From NCBI GenBank assembly GCA_934675575.1, contig CAKUQQ010000002.1:192217-256216 (forward strand): a stretch of DNA of 64,000 nt, read 5' to 3'. Shown here piece by piece: positions 1 through 8,931 of this stretch. Origin of the DNA: an uncultured Muribaculaceae bacterium. GTDB lineage: Bacteria > Bacteroidota > Bacteroidia > Bacteroidales > Muribaculaceae. The number at the start of each line of letters is the position of its first letter. The first letter of the stretch is position 1. A program made the translations under genes and the position numbers. The notes beneath the pieces are model-generated. The model did not search any database. It was not told the DNA's origin and was given only the letters and a program-made list of their open reading frames with translations.

Positions 1-2563
1 TATAGCCTACTCTGGCAGCAAGATTAACAACTGCTACAACGAAGGCAATGTGACGAGCCTTGATAAAGGCTATATTGGCGGTGTGGCCTACAACATCGAG
101 GCTGGAGCCACAATGAGCGGTTGCCAAAACGCCGGCACAGTAAGCTCCGCCGGCACAACCACACAAAGCGTGGGTGGTCTTGTGGGCTCATGCGCCGGAA
201 CAGTGACCAACTGTCTCAACACCGGCAATGTGTCGGCTGTGACCAACGTGGGCGGTGTGGCTGGTTCGGCCAAGGCTGCCACATTCAGCAATGTGCTCTC
301 ACTGGGAGCTGTGTCGTTCACTGGTGACGATGCCACTGCAGGTGCCGTGGTAGGCAAATATGAGTCGAGCAAATTCAGTAATGTTGTTTATGACAAGCAA
401 ATCGCCATCTACAAAAACATTGATGCAGCCGGACTTGAAGGCAAACTCACAAGCGAACTGACATCTGCCGCATTTGGCGACGACAACTGGACTTCAACCA
501 ACGGACTTTATCCGCAGCTCAAGCTGTTCAAAGACGAAAATGGCGCAAAACTCGGTTCTTATCCTGTGACATTTGACGCTGGCGACACCCGCACACAAAT
601 CAGCAAAAATGCCACCCTCTATGCTGCCGACGGTCTCGCCTGGGCAGTGGAAAAGGGCACAGACTTCTCTATCAGCGGCAACACGCTCAACTACAAGGAG
701 AGCGACAAGGCTGCCAACGACAACCTCACCGCCACATTTGCAGGCCTCACCAAGGTGATTCCTCTTGCAGCAATAGGCAAGATTCTGCCAGGCGACGGAA
801 CAGCCGAGAATCCTTACATCATCGCCACTCCAGCCGACCTCGTGAAGCTGTCAAGCACTGTGGCTTCAACCAAAAACGGCTTCAGCGGCAAAGTGTTTAC
901 AATCACTGCTGACCTCAACATGGACAATGCCGAATTTGAGCCTATAGGCAGCAAGACAACAGCCAAGTTCAACGCCACACTTGATGGCAAGAACCACACT
1001 ATAAGCAATCTCACCATCAACAAGGGCACAACCGACTATGTGGGTCTCGTGGGCGCTCTCGGCCTTGATGGCGCTATCAAGAACATCACAATCAAGAACG
1101 GCACCGTGACAGGCAAGACCTATGTGGGTGCTGTGGTAGGCGAAGCTGAAGGCTCTATTGAAAACGTGACCAACTACGCCTCTGTGGTGGCATCGGCCAA
1201 GGCCGGCGGCATCGCAGGCCACATCTGCGGCGCAGCAAGCAAATACAGCAACCTCACCAACTATGGTTCGGTGTCAGCCACAGGCTCATCAGGCTATGCA
1301 GGCGGCATCGCTTCTCTGGCATCGGCCGTGACTCTCGACAACGCCAAAAACTATGGCGAGATTAAGAGCGACAAGAGCGTGGCCGGCGGTATCGTGGGCT
1401 ATGTGGAGCACGGCGCCACAATCGACAAGACCAACAACTATGGTGCAATCAGCGCCTATGGTCCTGCTGCCGGCATCGTGGGTCAAAACACCATTTCCTA
1501 TAGCGACGCAAAAGATGTGAAGTTTGTGGTCAGCAATAGCGTCAATGCAGCCAAAGTCACCACCAGCTACAATGCAGCTGGCGGTATAGTGGGCGACATC
1601 GACAGCGAGGCCGGACAAACATTTGTGAATAATGTGGCAAACACTGCCGACGTGGCAAACACCAAGGCAAGCGTGTCGTCAACAGCTGCCGGTGCTGCCG
1701 GCATCGTGGGCAAGGGTAATCCTGAAATCACCAATGCCTACAACTCTGGCACTATCAGCGCAAACAATGGCGTGGCCGGCATCATGGGCGTGCCTGGCAG
1801 CAGCTACAGCAAATTCAAGATTGCCAACTCCATCTCCACCGGCAGCCTCGACGGCTATGCAAGCAGCGCAGCCAACGTGGGTGCTGTGGCAGCCAAGACA
1901 AGCAAATATCTCACCATTGAGAATGTGGCTTTCGACAACCAAATGTGCAACGAGAAGGCTATCGGCAAAGCCGATGCAGAAGGTGTAAGCTCCCTCACCA
2001 CCTATGAGCTCGTGTCGAACTTCGTTCCTGGTGCCGACTGGACCACTACAACAGCAAAGCAGGCGTTCGACGCCAACAGCCGCTATCCATATCCAACGTC
2101 TATCGGCGAGGATTCGGCAGTGGTGGTTGCCACCACTCCTCTCTATCTTGAGGAAGGCGACACTCGCTACAATGTGACCAAGACATTCCGTGTGGCTCAA
2201 CCACAAAACCTCACTTGGGACATACCAGAAGAGTTCATCGTGAGCGGCTACTACGTGGCTGCCAAGCCAAACACCGTGGGCGACTACACTCTCACCGCGA
2301 ACTTAGGCAAATATTCTCGCAGCTACAAACTCCATGTCAATGCCCCCGAAGGCACCGGCGTTGACGATGTTGCCAAGGCAACTGCCGACGTGCAAACCGT
2401 GGCTGGTGGCGTGGTGCTGCCAGAAGGCAAATATGCCATCTACACTGTGGCAGGTGCTCTGGTTAAGAGCGGCGTGGCCAAGGCTGGCGATGTCATCAAT
2501 CTCGCCAACGGCCTCTATGTGGTGAAAGCCGCAGGAGCTGCAGCCAAGGTTTTGGTGAAATGA
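1..2563 (+). CDS. GLUG-repeat secreted surface protein, 3' part (5' end outside window)
   Basis: The reading frame is open from base 2, so this is the C-terminal ~854 residues of a longer protein. It consists of repeated glycine-rich blocks of the GLUG type, for example VGGLVGSCAGTVTNCLNTGN and GGIVGYVEHGATIDKTNNYG. Between them is a linker containing GDGTAENPYIIATPADL, which usually opens such a repeat unit in Bacteroidetes. The end (YAIYTVAGALVKSG...ANGLYVVKAAG...KVLVK) resembles the C-terminal sorting or tail domains of secreted Bacteroidales proteins. Two beta-sandwich-like segments contain the related motifs DAGDTRTQISK and EEGDTRYNVTK. A role as cell-surface adhesin or polysaccharide-contacting protein is an inference. 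No enzymatic motif is visible. A strong terminator follows 55 bp downstream. Confidence 0.85.
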   Translation, partial: IAYSGSKINNCYNEGNVTSLDKGYIGGVAYNIEAGATMSGCQNAGTVSSAGTTTQSVGGLVGSCAGTVTNCLNTGNVSAVTNVGGVAGSAKAATFSNVLSLGAVSFTGDDATAGAVVGKYESSKFSNVVYDKQIAIYKNIDAAGLEGKLTSELTSAAFGDDNWTSTNGLYPQLKLFKDENGAKLGSYPVTFDAGDTRTQISKNATLYAADGLAWAVEKGTDFSISGNTLNYKESDKAANDNLTATFAGLTKVIPLAAIGKILPGDGTAENPYIIATPADLVKLSSTVASTKNGFSGKVFTITADLNMDNAEFEPIGSKTTAKFNATLDGKNHTISNLTINKGTTDYVGLVGALGLDGAIKNITIKNGTVTGKTYVGAVVGEAEGSIENVTNYASVVASAKAGGIAGHICGAASKYSNLTNYGSVSATGSSGYAGGIASLASAVTLDNAKNYGEIKSDKSVAGGIVGYVEHGATIDKTNNYGAISAYGPAAGIVGQNTISYSDAKDVKFVVSNSVNAAKVTTSYNAAGGIVGDIDSEAGQTFVNNVANTADVANTKASVSSTAAGAAGIVGKGNPEITNAYNSGTISANNGVAGIMGVPGSSYSKFKIANSISTGSLDGYASSAANVGAVAAKTSKYLTIENVAFDNQMCNEKAIGKADAEGVSSLTTYELVSNFVPGADWTTTTAKQAFDANSRYPYPTSIGEDSAVVVATTPLYLEEGDTRYNVTKTFRVAQPQNLTWDIPEEFIVSGYYVAAKPNTVGDYTLTANLGKYSRSYKLHVNAPEGTGVDDVAKATADVQTVAGGVVLPEGKYAIYTVAGALVKSGVAKAGDVINLANGLYVVKAAGAAAKVLVK

Positions 2564-2617
2564 TGACTATATAAATCTGCGCATGTCAGCCCAAGCTGAC
2601 TGACAGCAATCAATATT

Positions 2618-2653
2618 AAGCGGACTTCTCTTTTTGCAGAAGTCCGCTTTTTT
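2618..2653 (+). terminator. Intrinsic terminator of the GLUG gene
   Basis: A perfect 12-bp stem (AAGCGGACTTCT / AGAAGTCCGCTT) with an 8-nt loop is followed by a T6 run. It lies 55 bp after the stop codon of the surface-protein gene. Confidence 0.9.
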
Positions 2654-2787
2654 GTCAAATTGTGACATTTTTCGTGGTATTTGCTGCATGGCAAGCAAAT
2701 ACCACGCTCTTTTTTTGCTCTAAACCATAGTTTTAGTCTAATTTTGACAAACAAAAAAAAATCGAATCACTTCATAAAAAAAATAAT

Positions 2788-3204
2788 ATGAAAGTACAAG
2801 CACTCTTTATCACAGCAATGCTGCCGGCAGGAGCAACAGCTTCTGAGGCTAATGCTTGTTGTGTGGTGGCGCAAACCGGCTGCCATGCCATCACTGAGGG
2901 TGCCCACTGCCAATCGCACGGCTATGCCTGTGTGGCAACATTAGGTGCCATAGGCCACTTGACAAGCCCAACCGCAAAAGCCTCAAAATTTACAGAACCT
3001 AACGCAGCCAAACCTCACCGTTGTTCAGTGCGCAACGCAGCCAAGACCATTGGCAGCGGCACAACGTCGGCAGAAGTCGTTTGGCTACAAACTACCAAAA
3101 CAAGAAACTTATACTATAAGCGGAATAAAGACAACCACACCATGAAAAACTTTACCTTTTTAGGCATCTATGTGGTCGATGACAAAATTGTTCTAAAGCA
3201 TTAG
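2788..3204 (+). CDS. Hypothetical protein, 138 aa, doubtful
   Basis: The frame starts with MKVQALFITAMLPAG, which has a weak signal-peptide look, and is rich in Ala, Cys, His and Thr. An A-rich leader precedes the start, as for many Bacteroidetes genes, and a strong terminator follows 50 bp after the stop, so the region is probably transcribed. The composition (many Cys and His, no clear fold, KTIGSG and other low-complexity stretches) is unlike the neighbouring proteins. An internal ATG at 3141 gives MKNFTFLGIYVVDDKIVLKH, a possible 20-aa product. The frame could be non-coding. No family is recognised. Confidence 0.3.
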   Translation: MKVQALFITAMLPAGATASEANACCVVAQTGCHAITEGAHCQSHGYACVATLGAIGHLTSPTAKASKFTEPNAAKPHRCSVRNAAKTIGSGTTSAEVVWLQTTKTRNLYYKRNKDNHTMKNFTFLGIYVVDDKIVLKH

Positions 3205-3254
3205 CTTTTTGTCGCGATGACACGCATAGTGCCGCCATGCACTAAAAACACTCC

Positions 3255-3305
3255 CACAGGGCCAATGACAATGAGTCAGTTATCATTGGCCCTGTGCTAT
3301 TTTTT
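3255..3305 (+). terminator. Intrinsic terminator
   Basis: A perfect 14-bp stem (CACAGGGCCAATGA / TCATTGGCCCTGTG) with a 14-nt loop is followed by a T-rich tract on the plus strand. It ends transcription from the 2.8-3.2 kb region, convergent to the regulator gene that follows. Confidence 0.85.
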
Positions 3306-3344
3306 GCACCGCATGGCGTGTGGCACAAAAATGCGCATTAACCG

Positions 3345-4616
3345 TCAGATCTTCTTTTTGCCGTGAGCGGCTTTGTATTCAGATGGAGTCATGCCCGTCA
3401 CCAGCTTAAACTGCTTGTGAAAATTGCTCTTGTCTCCCACCCCCACCATGTCGTGAAGCGAGGCGGTTGACACGTCGCTGTCGTCGCGCAGCAGCCTCTC
3501 GGCCTCGGCAATGCGCAACTTTAGCCGCCATGAGCGAAACGTGGTGTGGCGCTGCGTTGTGAAATACCACGCCAAGTAACGCCTGTTAGTGCCGAGTTGC
3601 TCTGCCACACCATCGGGAGAAATGTCTTTTTGAGTGTATTTCTTCATTTGCACCCAGTGGTCGATGGCTTGCTCCAAGCGCTGCAATTGTCCATCGTCGT
3701 GAGGCTTGGCATCAATGGCCGACACAGTTTCATAAATGGCAGTAGCCGTGTCACCGCCTACTGCAGCATTACAGCCAACCACCTTGTCGGCTGGCACGTT
3801 TTCAGCCACCCCCACAGCCTTCACCACAAAAGTGTAGTTGATGCGATAGTTGATAACACACATCACCACATACACATAATACACGGTAAACGTAACAATA
3901 AACCAGTCGTAATATTGCACTGGCACCTCAAACACCGAGAAAGCCAAGGCAAGCACGCCTATGCCAAGGGCACTGTAGAAGAAATGTCGCAACCAGCGAA
4001 GCCGCCCCGACTCCTCGTCGTCATAGTAGTCGTCGAGCCGCTTGGCGCTGTGCCTGTAGCTGGCGTGGAACATGCGCCAGTAGCCTATGAGCTGGCAGAC
4101 ATAGGCAATCACAGCCAAGCAAAACAGGGCTGGATATATGCCGGGGTCGGTGAATATGGAAAGCACCAAAATTGCACCGCCGGCTGCAATCATGCCACAA
4201 TGCTTCAGCACCACCTTTGCCCTGACGCGCATAGGGCCAATAAACACCATGGCCGTAGCAGTGAACAGCAAAGCCTGAAACGACGCCACCGCAAGGGTGA
4301 CAGCCGACAGCAGGTGCGGCATATCGGCCTCCACACTCGCCATGCCGGTAAACATGTTTGAGCCACTAAGCACAATGAACGACGTTGCCAAAAACGCACG
4401 AATTTGGCGCATACGCCTCCAGCTACCATCAGGCGGAATGGGCACGCCAAGCAAAACTATTGCCATGGCGGCTATCACAACAGCCGATGTAACCGTGATA
4501 AAATAATGATTGAAGCAGAACTCATGCATGGCGTCAATGGAATAATGGTCAGCAGGCTTAAAACCAACTCCAAATGCAAAATTAATCAAGAAAATCAAAA
4601 TAAAGCATCTCTGCAC
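3345..4616 (-). CDS. Membrane-embedded AraC-type transcriptional regulator
   Basis: The N-terminal ~270 residues form about seven hydrophobic helices (for example ITVTSAVVIAAMAIVLLGV, then FLATSFIVLSGSNM and VVLKHCGMIAAGGAILVLSI). A linker follows, then a C-terminal AraC-family DNA-binding domain of about 95 residues: YTQKDISPDGVAEQLGTNRR is the first helix-turn-helix, and HDMVGVGDKSNFHKQFKLVTG plus MTPSEYK the second. This membrane-sensor/AraC arrangement occurs repeatedly in Bacteroidales; the signal sensed is unknown. The true start may be internal (Met 29), because the first ~28 residues are poorly constrained. No promoter was located on this strand. It is transcribed convergently with the preceding terminator and divergently from the manA-like gene. 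Confidence 0.85.
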   Translation of the reverse strand: MQRCFILIFLINFAFGVGFKPADHYSIDAMHEFCFNHYFITVTSAVVIAAMAIVLLGVPIPPDGSWRRMRQIRAFLATSFIVLSGSNMFTGMASVEADMPHLLSAVTLAVASFQALLFTATAMVFIGPMRVRAKVVLKHCGMIAAGGAILVLSIFTDPGIYPALFCLAVIAYVCQLIGYWRMFHASYRHSAKRLDDYYDDEESGRLRWLRHFFYSALGIGVLALAFSVFEVPVQYYDWFIVTFTVYYVYVVMCVINYRINYTFVVKAVGVAENVPADKVVGCNAAVGGDTATAIYETVSAIDAKPHDDGQLQRLEQAIDHWVQMKKYTQKDISPDGVAEQLGTNRRYLAWYFTTQRHTTFRSWRLKLRIAEAERLLRDDSDVSTASLHDMVGVGDKSNFHKQFKLVTGMTPSEYKAAHGKKKI

Positions 4617-4719
4617 GATAAAGTTTTTGCCGTCACCCCCACAATGACAAAAACCACCAAATTTTGCATGCGTCAGGCTGCGTCAATGCAACAAAAAAGG
4701 TTGTCTTTTTGCCTTTCGT

Positions 4720-4750
4720 TTTGTATTGCCCTCGGTTTGCACTATCTTTG
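4720..4750 (+). promoter_or_regulatory. Bacteroidetes-type promoter of manA-like gene
   Basis: TTTG (4720-4723), a 19-bp spacer and TATCTTTG (4743-4750) match the Bacteroidetes -33/-7 consensus. The expected transcript starts about 30 nt before the ATG at 4787, which favours that ATG over the upstream in-frame start at 4664 (the latter lies upstream of the promoter). Confidence 0.8.
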
Positions 4751-4786
4751 CACATATTTTTTGAGCAATTGCTTTTTTTTGACGAT

Positions 4787-5740
4787 ATGAGACCCTATAA
4801 ATTTCAGCTTAACCTCAAGAGTGTGCTGTGGGGTGGCGACCGCATCGCCACCTTCAAAGGCATGCACTTCGACCGCAGTGATGTGGGCGAAAGCTGGGAA
4901 GTGAGCGGAATTGAAGGCAAGGAGTCGGTCGTGGCCGACGGACCCGATGCCGGTCTCAATCTGCGTCAACTCCTTGAAAAATACGGCAGCCGCATCGTGG
5001 GCGAACATGTGTATCGCCGCTTCGGCAATGAATTTCCACTCGTAGTGAAACTCATTGACGCAAGGCACGACTTGTCGCTGCAAGTGCACCCCGACGACAA
5101 ACTGGCGTGGCAAAACCACCGCTGCAACGGCAAGACCGAGATGTGGTATGTGGTTGACGCCGACCCCGGAGCACGCCTGCTCGCCGGAATGAAAAAAGAA
5201 ATCACCAAGCAAGAATATGGCCGCCGCATAGCCGACAACACCATTCTCGACGTGGTGAGTGAGCACGACACACGCGCCGGCGATGTGTTCTTCCTGCCGG
5301 CTGGCCGCATTCACGGCATTGGCGCAGGCAACTTCATCGCCGAAATTCACCAGGCAAGCGACATCACCTATCGCGTGTATGACTACAACCGCCACGATGC
5401 CAACGGCAAGCTGCGCGAGCTGCACACCGACTGGGCAGCCGACGCAATCAAATTTGACGACACCGACGTGAAATGCCAGAATTTCGCAGACAAAGCCGAT
5501 GCCACACTTGTGAAGTGTGACTGCTTTGAGGTTAGTAAGCTATCCGTCAGCGGTCAGCGCGACGTGGATATGCCACACGACGCATTTCTTGTGGTGATGT
5601 GCATAGGCGGCAGCTGCACCGTGACCACAGGCCAAAACGATGCAGTATCGCTCCGCCAAGGCGAAACCGTGCTGATTCCGGCCGAGCTCACCAAATTCCA
5701 CCTCCAAGGCACCGCCACGCTCCTCACCGCCACCGTGTAA
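4787..5740 (+). CDS. manA: Mannose-6-phosphate isomerase, class I (ManA-like)
   Basis: The 317-residue protein would interconvert mannose-6-phosphate and fructose-6-phosphate with a zinc ion in a cupin fold, feeding mannose into glycolysis or GDP-mannose synthesis. Visible family features are the N-terminal LNLKSVLWGGDRIA (usual WGG), the metal-binding LQVHPDDKLAW, EMWYVVDADPGARL, and FLPAGRIHGIGAGNFIAEIHQASD with the active-site arginine region YRVYDYNR. The length fits the short Bacteroidetes class I enzymes. The ATG at 4787 was chosen because it lies just after a good promoter and begins the conserved domain. Confidence 0.92.
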   Translation: MRPYKFQLNLKSVLWGGDRIATFKGMHFDRSDVGESWEVSGIEGKESVVADGPDAGLNLRQLLEKYGSRIVGEHVYRRFGNEFPLVVKLIDARHDLSLQVHPDDKLAWQNHRCNGKTEMWYVVDADPGARLLAGMKKEITKQEYGRRIADNTILDVVSEHDTRAGDVFFLPAGRIHGIGAGNFIAEIHQASDITYRVYDYNRHDANGKLRELHTDWAADAIKFDDTDVKCQNFADKADATLVKCDCFEVSKLSVSGQRDVDMPHDAFLVVMCIGGSCTVTTGQNDAVSLRQGETVLIPAELTKFHLQGTATLLTATV

Positions 5741-5813
5741 CTCGCCGTGGCTTCCCTTGCCCCCAAAAATCATTGAACACCCCGTTCCCCAGACACAGGA
5801 AGCATATACAAAC

Positions 5814-5849
5814 AAAAAAAGAGGCTGAATGATTTTATCATTTAACCTC
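5814..5849 (-). terminator. Intrinsic terminator of tRNA-Leu
   Basis: On the minus strand GAGGTTAAATGA / TCATTCAGCCTC folds into a hairpin directly downstream of the tRNA and is followed by T7. Confidence 0.75.
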
Positions 5850-5857
5850 TCCGCTTG

Positions 5858-5939
5858 TACCCAGAGCCGGGGTCGAACCGGCACGGATTGCTCCACTGGT
5901 GTTTGAGACCAGCGCGTCTACCGATTCCGCCATCTGGGC
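5858..5939 (-). tRNA. tRNA-Leu (anticodon CAA)
   Basis: The minus strand folds as a class II tRNA of 82 nt. The acceptor stem is GCCCAGA/TCTGGGT with discriminator A, and the D-loop contains GGTAGAC. The anticodon stem CTGGT/ACCAG holds loop CTCAAAC (anticodon CAA). A long variable arm follows, then the T-arm GCCGGTTCGACCCCGGC. The 3' CCA is not encoded. The gene is isolated, with its own terminator. Confidence 0.97.
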
Positions 5940-6153
5940 TTCGTAATAGCGGTGCAAAGTTAGTCATTTTTTCCGACCCTCCAAATTATTACAGCAAAAA
6001 TCACAAAACTATTTTTCCACCGGCAAGCTCCAACTGCCACTTTAGCGGCACGCATTTGCCAATGCGTGCTTTCACATGTGAAAGCTCAAAAAAGTTTTGC
6101 AAAGCGATGCAGTTTTACGCACGGCAGTCGAGGTCTTTTTGCCACATTATGCC

Positions 6154-6161
6154 TATTTTTG
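6154..6161 (+). promoter_or_regulatory. Probable -7 promoter element upstream of tcdA
   Basis: TATTTTTG matches the TAnnTTTG consensus 35 bp before the ATG. A correctly spaced -33 element is not obvious. Confidence 0.55.
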
Positions 6162-6195
6162 TAATCTCAAATCGATAATATATCTACACACATTA

Positions 6196-6984
6196 ATGCA
6201 CAACCAGTTTCAACGAACCGAAATGTTGCTTGGCAAGCCGGCAATCGAAGCTCTGGCCAAAAGCCGCGTGGCGGTGTTTGGTGTGGGCGGTGTGGGCGGC
6301 TATGTGGTTGAAGTGCTTGCCCGAAGCGGCGTGGGCACGCTCGACCTTTTCGACGACGACAAGGTGTGTCTGTCAAACATCAACCGCCAAATCATTGCCA
6401 TGCACAGCACCATAGGGCGATACAAGGTGGACGTGGCCGCCGAGCGCGCCACCGACATCAACCCACACTGCACGGTCAACGGCCACAAAATGTTTTATGT
6501 GGTGGAAAATGCCGACCAAATAGACCTCTCGGTTTACGACTATGTGGTTGACTGCATCGACACCGTTTCGGCCAAAATGGAACTTGTGCGCCGCTGCACA
6601 AAGCTCGGCGTGCCCATACTGTGCTGCATGGGAGCAGCCAACAAGCTCGACCCCACAGCTTTTCGCGTGACCGACATCTGCCACACAAAAATGGACCCCA
6701 TAGCCCGTGTGATGCGGCGCAAGCTCGCCAAAGAAGGCATCAAGCACTTTAAGTGCGTGTATAGCGAGGAAATTCCCGTCTCGCCAATCCCATGCCAATC
6801 TAGCAACGACGACCCGAATCCAGAGCCGCAAAGCGGCACTCACGCCCCCAAGCGCAACGTGCCGGCAAGCAACGCCTTTGTGCCGGCAGCCGAAGGTCTG
6901 GTGGCTGGCGGAGAGGTGGTGAAAGACCTGATTTCGGCAGCAGGAGCCATGCGCCAGACCCCTATGCAGAGCGCGAATGTTTAA
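6196..6984 (+). CDS. tcdA: tRNA threonylcarbamoyladenosine dehydratase (TcdA/YgdL-type, ThiF fold)
   Basis: The 262-residue E1-like enzyme would use ATP to cyclise t6A37 of tRNAs to ct6A. N-terminal FQRTEMLLGKPAIEAL is followed by the Rossmann motif VFGVGGVGGYVVEVLARSGV, the ATP-binding DDDKVCLSNINRQ, VVDCIDTVSAKMELV and CMGAANKLDPT, all characteristic of the YgdL/CsdL branch. The ending VPAAEGLVAGGEVVKDL is also typical. The ATG at 6196 starts the conserved N-terminus; an upstream in-frame start at 6097 precedes the promoter element and is unlikely. Confidence 0.93.
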   Translation: MHNQFQRTEMLLGKPAIEALAKSRVAVFGVGGVGGYVVEVLARSGVGTLDLFDDDKVCLSNINRQIIAMHSTIGRYKVDVAAERATDINPHCTVNGHKMFYVVENADQIDLSVYDYVVDCIDTVSAKMELVRRCTKLGVPILCCMGAANKLDPTAFRVTDICHTKMDPIARVMRRKLAKEGIKHFKCVYSEEIPVSPIPCQSSNDDPNPEPQSGTHAPKRNVPASNAFVPAAEGLVAGGEVVKDLISAAGAMRQTPMQSANV

Positions 6985-7032
6985 ATAATCATAACAAAGC
7001 CACATTAAGGAATTTTTTCCATAATAAAATGG

Positions 7033-7061
7033 TTGAGAAAAAATATAAATGTGTAATTTTG
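7033..7061 (+). promoter_or_regulatory. Promoter of pckA
   Basis: TTG (7033-7035), an 18-bp spacer and TAATTTTG (7054-7061) fit the Bacteroidetes consensus, leaving a leader of about 70 nt before the ATG at 7136. Confidence 0.75.
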
Positions 7062-7135
7062 CACTCTGAAAGATTAGAGGTTTCATTTTAATCAAATAGA
7101 AAATTTTTAACAACTACTTTAAAATAAAATCTAAA

Positions 7136-8752
7136 ATGGCAAAGTTTGATAAGTCAGTTTTAGCAAAGTACGGAATCACAGGCACTACTGAGGTTCTTTA
7201 CAACCCTTCGTATGAAGTTTTGTTCAATGAGGAGACAAAACCAGGTTTAACAGGCTATGAGAAAGGCCAAGAGACAGAGCTCGGCGCCATCAACGTAATG
7301 ACAGGCGTGTTCACTGGCCGTTCGCCTAAAGACAAATTCATCGTTGACGATGCCACTTCTCACGACACCATCTGGTGGGACAGTGAGGAATATCACAACG
7401 ACAACCACCGCGCAAGCGAGGACACCTGGAAGGCCGTAAAGGAAATCGCAAAGAAAGAGCTCTCTAACAAGAAACTCTATGTGGTTGACGGTTTCTGCGG
7501 CACTCACAAAGACACTCGCATGAAAGTGCGTTTCATCATGGAAGTTGCATGGCAAGCTCACTTCGTGACCAACATGTTCATTCGTCCACAAAACGAGGAA
7601 GAGTTTGACCAGGAACCTGACTTCATCGTTTACAACGCTTCTAAGGGCAAAGTTGAGAACTGGAAAGAACTCGGTTTGCACTCAGAAACTGCCGTTGTGT
7701 TCAACGTTACAAGCAAGGAGCAAGTTATCATCAACACTTGGTATGGTGGTGAAATGAAGAAAGGTATGTTCTCTATGCAGAACTACTTCTTGCCACTCAA
7801 GGGCATCGCTTCTATGCACTGCTCTGCCAACACCGACATGAACGGCGAAAACACTGCCATCTTCTTCGGTCTGTCTGGTACTGGTAAGACCACTCTTTCT
7901 ACCGACCCGAAGCGCAAACTCATCGGCGACGATGAGCACGGCTGGGACGACGAAGGTGTGTTCAACCTCGAGGGCGGCTGCTACGCCAAGGTCATCAACC
8001 TCGACAAAGAGGCTGAGCCTGACATCTATGGCGCAATCACTCGCGACGCTCTTCTTGAGAACGTTACTGTTGACGAAAACGGCAAGATTGACTTCAAGGA
8101 CAAGAGCGTGACAGAAAACACTCGTGTTTCTTACCCAATCTATCACATCAAGAACATTCAACGCCCACAATCACAAGGTCCTGCTGCAAAGCAAGTGATT
8201 TTCTTGAGTGCTGACGCATTTGGTGTGCTGCCTCCAGTGTCAATCCTCAACGCTGAGCAAACTAAATATTACTTCTTGAGCGGATTCACTGCTAAGCTCG
8301 CTGGTACTGAGCGTGGCATCACAGAGCCAACCCCAACATTCAGCGCATGCTTCGGCCAGGCATTCCTTGAGTTGCACCCAACAAAATATGCCGAGGAGCT
8401 CGTTCGCCACATGGAGAAGAGCGGTGCCAAGGCTTACTTGGTTAACACTGGTTGGAATGGTACAGGCAAGCGTATCTCTATCCGCGACACCCGCGGCATC
8501 ATCGACGCTATCCTTGACCACAGCATCGACGCTGCTCCAACAAAGACTATCCCTTACTTCGACTTCGTAGTTCCTACTAAGCTCGAAGGCGTTGACCCAG
8601 GTATCCTCGACCCTCGCGACACTTATGCCGACGCTGCTCAATGGGACGAGAAAGCTAAAGACCTCGCTGCTCGCTTCATCAAGAACTTCAAGAAATATGA
8701 AGGCAACGAAGCCGGCAAGGCCCTTGAGGCTGCAGGTCCTAAGTTGGACTAA
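7136..8752 (+). CDS. pckA: Phosphoenolpyruvate carboxykinase (ATP)
   Basis: This 538-residue cytosolic enzyme interconverts oxaloacetate and PEP with ATP/ADP. In gut Bacteroidales it usually runs in the carboxylating direction during succinate fermentation. Visible motifs are the substrate loop [15 protein letters not shown], the kinase P-loop [10 protein letters not shown] (about residues 245-254), the metal-binding [20 protein letters not shown], and the C-terminal [20 protein letters not shown]. The length is that of the bacterial ATP-dependent family. It stands alone, with its own promoter and terminator. T-ending codons such as GTT and ACT are commoner here than in the neighbours, which suits a highly expressed gene. 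Confidence 0.98.
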   Translation: MAKFDKSVLAKYGITGTTEVLYNPSYEVLFNEETKPGLTGYEKGQETELGAINVMTGVFTGRSPKDKFIVDDATSHDTIWWDSEEYHNDNHRASEDTWKAVKEIAKKELSNKKLYVVDGFCGTHKDTRMKVRFIMEVAWQAHFVTNMFIRPQNEEEFDQEPDFIVYNASKGKVENWKELGLHSETAVVFNVTSKEQVIINTWYGGEMKKGMFSMQNYFLPLKGIASMHCSANTDMNGENTAIFFGLSGTGKTTLSTDPKRKLIGDDEHGWDDEGVFNLEGGCYAKVINLDKEAEPDIYGAITRDALLENVTVDENGKIDFKDKSVTENTRVSYPIYHIKNIQRPQSQGPAAKQVIFLSADAFGVLPPVSILNAEQTKYYFLSGFTAKLAGTERGITEPTPTFSACFGQAFLELHPTKYAEELVRHMEKSGAKAYLVNTGWNGTGKRISIRDTRGIIDAILDHSIDAAPTKTIPYFDFVVPTKLEGVDPGILDPRDTYADAAQWDEKAKDLAARFIKNFKKYEGNEAGKALEAAGPKLD

Positions 8753-8849
8753 TGCAGAAACCGCATGCCACAGGCTTTGCGCCTGAAGCACCGATTTCTA
8801 ACCGAAATATAATCTGAAAAGAACTAACTTATTTAGATATATTTTTCAC

Positions 8850-8890
8850 GAAGACCGCCCGGCATCACTGTCAGGCGGTCTTCCTTTTTC
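8850..8890 (+). terminator. Intrinsic terminator of pckA
   Basis: A perfect 10-bp stem (GAAGACCGCC / GGCGGTCTTC) is followed by a T-rich run about 100 bp after the pckA stop. Confidence 0.9.
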
Positions 8891-8931
8891 CATTATTCCC
8901 CACAAAAAACAGACAATCTCTCATTTTAATT

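Noticed and set aside
3546..4361. 271-codon plus-strand frame opposite the AraC-type regulator
   Set aside because: Its composition (many His) mirrors the sense codons; the sense frame has clear membrane helices and a helix-turn-helix domain.
4742..5425. 227-codon minus-strand frame opposite the manA-like gene
   Set aside because: It runs through the manA-like promoter and start and has no family features.
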